NCBI GenBank assembly: GCA_016840595.1
Contig: JAEOSA010000062.1
Coordinates: forward strand, 1 to 9,731
Direction: 5' to 3'
Origin: Candidatus Hermodarchaeota archaeon
GTDB taxonomy: Archaea > Asgardarchaeota > Hermodarchaeia > Hermodarchaeales > Hermodarchaeaceae
DNA: 9,731 bases
Numbering within the stretch: the first letter of the stretch is position 1; each line of letters begins with the position of its first letter. The translations under genes and the position numbers were made by a program. Of this stretch, positions 5,746-9,731 are shown in pieces. Below the pieces are notes generated by a model, which did not search any database, had not been told where the DNA came from, and saw nothing but the letters and a program-made list of their open reading frames with translations.

Positions 5746-6423
5746 TTAGCCTAGACGACGTAGTGCAGTTTCTGCGGCTTCTTGCAAGCTGAGCTTAGTT
5801 AATCCAATCTCTTGGGCAACAGGTTCCATACCGATCATTTCGCCATCCATGAAGAGCTCTTCGACATCAATTACTGGAGCATTCGGGTCTGCCGCGATTG
5901 CAGTGAGCGGGTCTCGTGCCCTAGTGTCTCCAATTTTCCCCAGCGCACCAATAGCCATCCATCGTGTCGGAATGTCCGAATCAGTCAGTCGTTGAATTAA
6001 AGGTTCTACCGCTAAGGGATTCCCAATCATTCCTAGCGCCCACGCTGCAGGGCGGCGCAACCAACTATCTGAGGCGGTTAATGCCTGAAGCAATTGTTCC
6101 ACGGCTCGTGGCTCACGAACTCGACCCACAACCATCGCCATGGAAGTTTGTTCAAAGATATTCCCATCTTGGAGCAAACCGATTACCGCGTCCATCGCTG
6201 GATCACCAATCACACCCAGCGCATCGGCGGCCTCGAATGTTACCGGTAACGGATAATCCTGCAACGCCTTGAGTAATGGTTCAATGGCCTGCTGGTCTTT
6301 CAATGCTCCAAGTGCTCGGATGCATGCAATCTGTTCTTCTTCTTTCTTTGTTTTTTGAAGCAATGTCACTAACCCTGCGACATCGCGCTTCTCAACAAGC
6401 TTATCCACTTTCGACTTACCCAT
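5746..6423 (-). CDS. HEAT-repeat protein
   Basis: The 225-aa protein is made almost wholly of about six HEAT/PBS-lyase-type helical repeats of 30-31 residues, starting near 14, 45, 76, 106, 137 and 168. The typical pattern is AIEPLLKAL followed by ALGxIGD (for example 66-74, 129-136, 159-167). Such solenoids are protein-binding scaffolds; a few relatives act on phycobilins or tRNA, but nothing here points to catalysis. The last repeat is broken by an acidic, methionine-rich insert (about 184-205, VIDVEELFMDGEMIGMEPV) before its final helix, a possible regulatory or partner-binding loop. There is no signal peptide, so it is probably cytoplasmic. The ATG at 6421-6423 follows GGTGGTGGGATGGG. A TATA-like box is at 6461-6470. 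The partner is unknown, and the neighbouring genes do not suggest one. Confidence 0.88.
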   Translation of the reverse strand: MGKSKVDKLVEKRDVAGLVTLLQKTKKEEEQIACIRALGALKDQQAIEPLLKALQDYPLPVTFEAADALGVIGDPAMDAVIGLLQDGNIFEQTSMAMVVGRVREPRAVEQLLQALTASDSWLRRPAAWALGMIGNPLAVEPLIQRLTDSDIPTRWMAIGALGKIGDTRARDPLTAIAADPNAPVIDVEELFMDGEMIGMEPVAQEIGLTKLSLQEAAETALRRLG

Positions 6424-6460
6424 AATCCCATCCCACCACCTGAATGGGTGTCCATGCCAT

Positions 6461-6470
6461 TAAATTATTT
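6461..6470 (-). promoter_or_regulatory. TATA-like box of the HEAT-repeat gene
   Basis: AAATAATTTA on the minus strand. The predicted start is near 6440, giving a leader of about 15 bases. The core of repeat copy 7 ends only about 15 bp upstream of this box. Confidence 0.4.
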
Positions 6471-6481
6471 CCATCTCAAAA

Positions 6482-6594
6482 CAGGTGGTCGTCCATTCCA
6501 GCAGTTCGTCCAACACCGGGTTTTCCAATGAAACACCCAGCTCCCAATCCCACCCTCCAATCCAAGACTTCCTGAAAGGCGTCTCAGAGGAAAT
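6482..6594 (-). repeat. dispersed repeat, copy 7 (long form), in a divergent gap
   Basis: The core GTGGTCGTCCAT is at 6485-6496. The long form extends to about 6594 and aligns with copy 6. GGGTTTT (6518-6524) and AAACACCC (6531-6538) pair around a CCAATG loop with one bulged C. Unlike the other six copies it has no minus-strand gene before it: the next gene is the divergent 6696-7961 gene. It may be a relic of a lost gene end, or show that the element moves or acts on its own. Confidence 0.75.
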
Positions 6595-6621
6595 GAATAT
6601 TTATAACATTATGATATAGTT

Positions 6622-6645
6622 ACAAAATAATTCAGGCATTTAAAC
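6622..6645 (+). promoter_or_regulatory. promoter region of the 421-aa gene
   Basis: Two A+T-rich candidates are present: ACAAAATAAT (6622-6631) and CATTTAAA (6637-6644). They imply starts near 6652 or 6667. Both leave room for the GGAGGG ribosome site at 6682-6687. I cannot choose between them. Confidence 0.35.
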
Positions 6646-6681
6646 CCCTTTTTGAGGAGTAAAATTGCCTGTTCTTTAATT

Positions 6682-6687
6682 GGAGGG
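6682..6687 (+). promoter_or_regulatory. ribosome binding site of the 421-aa gene
   Basis: GGAGGG with an eight-base spacer to the ATG at 6696, which fixes that start. A second site, GAGGAG (6654-6659), lies about 28 bases upstream and precedes a tiny TTG-started frame of four codons (6665-6679). Confidence 0.7.
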
Positions 6688-6695
6688 AAATTCAA

Positions 6696-7961
6696 ATGGA
6701 TGCGAAGGAATTCCGAAAATTATATCGAGATAAGTTTAATGAGTTGAATCTTTGGAAGCTTCTCCAGGATATCTGGCGTGACCACTTGATTTTCAAATGG
6801 GAACAATCACCTCGAGATAGGTTTCTGCATCTTCCAGACATTCAAGTTGATATTCTTCAACATGGGGCTCCTGATAAAAAGAAGAATCGGGCCACATTAA
6901 CGTTTAAAGTTAGAATGAACAAGAAAATTCCTGGAATAAGATCAAAGATTTTGTTTAACAAGGACGAAAATAAGGGTTGGGCGCAACTCTCAGATGACGA
7001 TCCACTCCAAAAAATCCTCTCCAAAAACTCTCAACTAAAAACCCTATATGACGAACTACCAGAGAATGATTTACTTCGTAGGTTTGATTACCGGGTTTCT
7101 GACAACGATGTTTTCAATAAAAGATTTGAAATGGCATTTATGGATTCGGAGGACATTTCGAAACTTCCCCGTGAAGAAATGTTCAAACATTTAGGTGCTG
7201 TAATGGTTCGTGGAGTATTTATTTTCCATTTGGCTCAACCAACATACATTTCATGTAGTACTGTTTTCGATGTTGAGTTCGATAAATGGTTGAAACTGGT
7301 CAAACAACAAGAAGACTACGCGATTCCTTTTAACAGTGTAAAAAAATTCATAACGAATCTTACCAATAACGTCCAACAATTCGGATTTGACCCAGTACCA
7401 GGACAACGTCGCTTGATAGACCTTGAAACAGACGAAGAATACCAACTCCGAAAACGGAGCCGCGAACAGCTCCTCAATCCTATTCGCAATTATCTTGCCC
7501 TAAATAACCCGTTGGATCGTGAAAATCTAAAACAACTCAACGACTTCTACCAAATTCTAGAATCAACCTATAAAGAATGGAGACAGACTGAGACAAGACG
7601 AACTGGGTGGACTAAACAATGGTTAGAGGACGTCTACATAACAAGTCATCGGGCAGGTATCACTAAACGTGTTTCCAAAAAGGGAACCAAAGACTCGCCT
7701 TTTAAAGACCTAGCCAAAAGAGCCAAGAAAGGGAAATCAATTGACGAATGGCAAGTCGCCTTATTCTTAAATTCCATACTAGAATGGCTTGGTCCCGGAG
7801 AAAACCTTGCCAACGCCGATCTCAACATGACTCTCAAACAAGCCCATGACCAAATTGAAGAACGTTTTAACATCCCCCTCACTGGGAATAAATGCCAAAC
7901 CTGTGAAACGATAAACCCTGAAACACACACCACCTGCTACTGGTGCCACAAATCGATATGA
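6696..7961 (+). CDS. unrecognised 421-aa protein with C-terminal zinc ribbon
   Basis: I do not recognise the family. The protein is soluble, with no signal peptide or membrane helix, and charged throughout. The N-terminal two thirds look mixed alpha/beta (an amphipathic helix at 4-30, strands around ATLTFKVRM and the AVMVRGVFIFHLAQPTYIS stretch near residues 168-186). A lysine/arginine-rich region around 297-345 could touch nucleic acid. The last 25 residues form a zinc ribbon with Cys400, Cys403, Cys414 and Cys417 (CQTC...TCYWC). The ATG is fixed by GGAGGG eight bases upstream. Base composition is A+T-rich, unlike the hydrolase. It is transcribed away from the HEAT-repeat gene, and nothing around it hints at a pathway. 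Real gene: nearly certain. Function: open. Confidence 0.85.
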   Translation: MDAKEFRKLYRDKFNELNLWKLLQDIWRDHLIFKWEQSPRDRFLHLPDIQVDILQHGAPDKKKNRATLTFKVRMNKKIPGIRSKILFNKDENKGWAQLSDDDPLQKILSKNSQLKTLYDELPENDLLRRFDYRVSDNDVFNKRFEMAFMDSEDISKLPREEMFKHLGAVMVRGVFIFHLAQPTYISCSTVFDVEFDKWLKLVKQQEDYAIPFNSVKKFITNLTNNVQQFGFDPVPGQRRLIDLETDEEYQLRKRSREQLLNPIRNYLALNNPLDRENLKQLNDFYQILESTYKEWRQTETRRTGWTKQWLEDVYITSHRAGITKRVSKKGTKDSPFKDLAKRAKKGKSIDEWQVALFLNSILEWLGPGENLANADLNMTLKQAHDQIEERFNIPLTGNKCQTCETINPETHTTCYWCHKSI

Positions 7962-8142
7962 TATCCGGGCAATATCAGTTTCAGCTCTTTAAAGATACGG
8001 GGCTCTCCAAATCACATTTCTGAGTTATTCTTCGGGTCATTCCCAAAACTTCTCTAATATTGCCTGGCTAACCAAAACCCCGAAAACAACACCGGTTATT
8101 CCAATACTACACCCAAACTCCTACCGCACATAAGTCTCCCAA

Positions 8143-8163
8143 GGTATCCCCACAGGGATAACC
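8143..8163. repeat. bulged inverted repeat
   Basis: GGTATCCC (8143-8150), a four-base CACA loop, and GGGATAACC (8155-8163) pair with one extra A. No clear T-run follows on either strand, so it is not an obvious terminator. It could be the 3' end structure of the 421-aa gene transcript or chance. Confidence 0.3.
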
Positions 8164-8248
8164 CAGAAGAAACGCATTATTAAGAGGAAAAGGTCTCCTC
8201 ATGGTGTCTTTTGTTGATTTTAGATATTTATGAAAATATTGACATAAA

Positions 8249-8256
8249 CTATAAAT
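8249..8256 (+). promoter_or_regulatory. TATA box of the FG-GAP protein gene
   Basis: CTATAAAT. Transcription would start near 8276-8280, only a few bases before the GGAGGG site at 8283, giving a short leader that fits the TTG start at 8295. Confidence 0.5.
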
Positions 8257-8282
8257 GAAACTAGAATGGGAAAGGGAAACTC

Positions 8283-8288
8283 GGAGGG
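8283..8288 (+). promoter_or_regulatory. ribosome binding site that selects a TTG start
   Basis: GGAGGG with a six-base spacer to TTG at 8295-8297. The first in-frame ATG (8316-8318) would lie 27 bases from this site, too far. The TTG start also adds the basic residues K and R that a signal peptide needs. Confidence 0.65.
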
Positions 8289-8294
8289 ACCCTT

Positions 8295-9731
8295 TTGGTT
8301 TCAAAATATTCGAGAATGTTCTTTCTCATATTATCACTTAGCTTGCTCTTTGGATCCGTGTTGGTTCTCGAAACTTCAAGCAATATCAACGTGCATGTGA
8401 GTGAGAGATACCATCCGGGTATTTCAGAAACTGGTGCATCCATCGTTACTCCATCTCTAGTGTGGCCTGATGACTTCCATGATGTGAACTATGATGGTTT
8501 GACCGTGAACACAGGCTTGTCACCTACTAAGTTACCAATACCTAGCCCAAGTACTGAATTGGTTTGGTCCTACAATGGTTCAAGTCAATTGAATAGTCTG
8601 GGTGATGTGGACGGAGACGGGCAAATAGAAATGGTGATGTCGAATGTTTCATTGGCAGGTGGACGCCAAGTCATCTCAATCTGGAAATACGACTTAATGA
8701 ATCAAGCTTGGAACATGTGGGCATACGATGAAATTACAGCAGATGGTCTCGTGGCTTGGTCACTGGATTTAGACCATGATGGCACGGCTGAATTGCTTTT
8801 AAATAAGCGATTGACATCGAGCTCCTATTCGAATGTCGTGGTCTTAGCACACTGGACTGAAACAGGACTGGTGGAGCTCACCAATGAATTCACTATCAGC
8901 GGAGCACTATACGGTGGTCCTGACGCTTACGATTTTGATGGTGACGGCGTAGATGAAATCTCGCTTTGTAGTGGTTATACGAGTGGTTCATCAGCATGGA
9001 TACTCGATTGGACAGGTAGCAGTCTAATCGAAATGTGGCGTCGCAATTTCGGAACCACCTGGATGGCAGACACCAAAATCGCCAATGTTGATGACGAACC
9101 AGGGATGGAACTAGTAATCATCGAAGGACGGGATGGGAGGTTCGAAATCTATGACTGGACTGGCACCACCTTCATCCCCTTATTACAAACAACTATCGAT
9201 TTAGGTTGGATCTACACCGGTCTCCGTGCCCTATTCGTGGATGACTTCAATCAAAATGGCATCAATGAAGTTGTCGTAGGCACTGGTTGGCACCATGTCG
9301 GTGACGAGAATATCGATGCGTATTTGATCGTTTACGAATGGACGGGAACTGAGTTTGAACAGACTTATTGGAGCCCAGACTACCGCCGCCAACTCTATTA
9401 TGGCATTCAAGCCGATCTTACTGGAGATGGTATCAGTGAAATTATCCTCAACTACGGGGAGGATATTGATCGACCTGGTGCTGATCCGCACGTCTCGATT
9501 CGTAAGTGGAACGGGACAGCCTTTGATGAAATTTGGCGGTGGAGCGTAGAACGACCAGTCCTGTGTGCAGTAGCCGATGTTGACAATGATGGTAGACTAG
9601 AATTCTTTGCAACAGATCGTCCATATCATGAGCCAGTGTTCTGGCAATGGACAGGAATGTTTGAATTCACTCATTTTCCACATTCTCCCATTGTAATAGA
9701 TGGTGACGAGGATTTTGTTAACCAAGCTTGG
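8295..9731 (+). CDS. secreted FG-GAP/VCBS-type beta-propeller protein (partial, 3' end missing)
   Basis: 479 codons are visible and the frame is open to the window edge. Residues 1-28 form a signal peptide (MVSKYSR, then a hydrophobic core FFLILSLSLLFGSVLVL). A short linker follows, then repeated calcium-binding loops of the FG-GAP/VCBS (integrin-like) kind: GDVDGDGQIE (103-112), LDLDHDGTAE (157-166), YDFDGDGVDE (212-221), ANVDDEPGME (263-272), VDDFNQNGINE (315-325), ADLTGDGISE (373-382) and ADVDNDGRLE (427-436). The spacing is about 51-58 residues, so seven units could close a seven-bladed propeller. WTG turns recur between them (for example 239-241, 288-290, 349-351, 452-454). Role: extracellular, probably adhesion or ligand binding. 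No anchor is seen, but it could lie in the missing part. The TTG start is chosen from the GGAGGG spacing and the signal peptide. Confidence 0.88.
   Translation, partial: MVSKYSRMFFLILSLSLLFGSVLVLETSSNINVHVSERYHPGISETGASIVTPSLVWPDDFHDVNYDGLTVNTGLSPTKLPIPSPSTELVWSYNGSSQLNSLGDVDGDGQIEMVMSNVSLAGGRQVISIWKYDLMNQAWNMWAYDEITADGLVAWSLDLDHDGTAELLLNKRLTSSSYSNVVVLAHWTETGLVELTNEFTISGALYGGPDAYDFDGDGVDEISLCSGYTSGSSAWILDWTGSSLIEMWRRNFGTTWMADTKIANVDDEPGMELVIIEGRDGRFEIYDWTGTTFIPLLQTTIDLGWIYTGLRALFVDDFNQNGINEVVVGTGWHHVGDENIDAYLIVYEWTGTEFEQTYWSPDYRRQLYYGIQADLTGDGISEIILNYGEDIDRPGADPHVSIRKWNGTAFDEIWRWSVERPVLCAVADVDNDGRLEFFATDRPYHEPVFWQWTGMFEFTHFPHSPIVIDGDEDFVNQAW

Larger units (their letters stand above)
7962..8294. 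other. 333-bp intergenic region
   Basis: No gene or RNA is recognised here. It holds a bulged inverted repeat (8143-8163) and, at its right end, the promoter and ribosome site of the FG-GAP protein gene. Short minus-strand frames that cross it have low-complexity, unconvincing translations. The dispersed repeat seen seven times to the left is absent here. Confidence 0.6.

Noticed and set aside
45..6496. The regular repeats as a CRISPR array or a mobile element with terminal inverted repeats
   Set aside because: Spacing is hundreds to thousands of bases with genes between, and the copies diverge. I saw no terminal inverted repeats, target duplications or transposase.
8101..8175. A tRNA-like stretch around the GGTATCCC...GGGATAACC inverted repeat
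   Set aside because: No acceptor stem, T-loop (TTCRA) or anticodon arm can be arranged around it.
8107..8443. Two short minus-strand frames around the start of the FG-GAP gene
   Set aside because: They overlap the promoter and signal-peptide region of a well-supported plus-strand gene, have no ribosome site, and their translations show no domain.

Overview
The window looks archaeal. Most genes have a TATA-like box about 25-35 bp before the presumed transcript start, several have Shine-Dalgarno sites with very short leaders, GTG and TTG starts are common, and two orphan proteins end in zinc ribbons. The large substrate-binding protein, with a signal peptide, an Ig-like stalk and a C-terminal membrane anchor, also fits an archaeal cell surface. 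An Asgard or related lineage is my guess; no ribosomal or other marker gene is present to confirm it.

Layout: 1-123 holds a repeat copy and perhaps the promoter of a gene lying off the left edge. Positions 124-2424 carry four minus-strand genes: a small three-helix membrane protein, a small DUF4177-like ORF with an uncertain start, a small winged-helix DNA-binding protein, and an alpha/beta hydrolase that looks bacterial and richer in G+C. A divergent promoter region (2425-2652) leads to a plus-strand 138-aa zinc-ribbon protein. This converges on a 777-aa minus-strand peptide/solute-binding protein (3167-5500), which is followed on the same strand by a HEAT-repeat protein (5746-6423). The rest is on the plus strand: an unrecognised 421-aa zinc-ribbon protein (6696-7961), a 333-bp gap, and the start of a secreted FG-GAP beta-propeller protein that runs off the right edge (8295-9731+).

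Two things stand out. First, a dispersed intergenic repeat with core GTGGTCGTCCAC occurs seven times in the first 6.6 kb, always in the same orientation. Read on the minus strand it is a small hairpin followed by a T-rich stretch. It sits in the gaps between minus-strand genes, either as a terminator/boundary element or as a site next to promoters; two copies are about 110 bp long and share a second hairpin. Second, the substrate-binding protein appears circularly permuted: the piece that normally forms the C-terminal lobe of a family 5 binding protein comes first, straight after the signal peptide, and the normal N-terminal part follows it.

No operon with a shared pathway is visible. Most genes seem to be single transcription units with their own promoter, and I see no transposase, CRISPR array, tRNA or rRNA.
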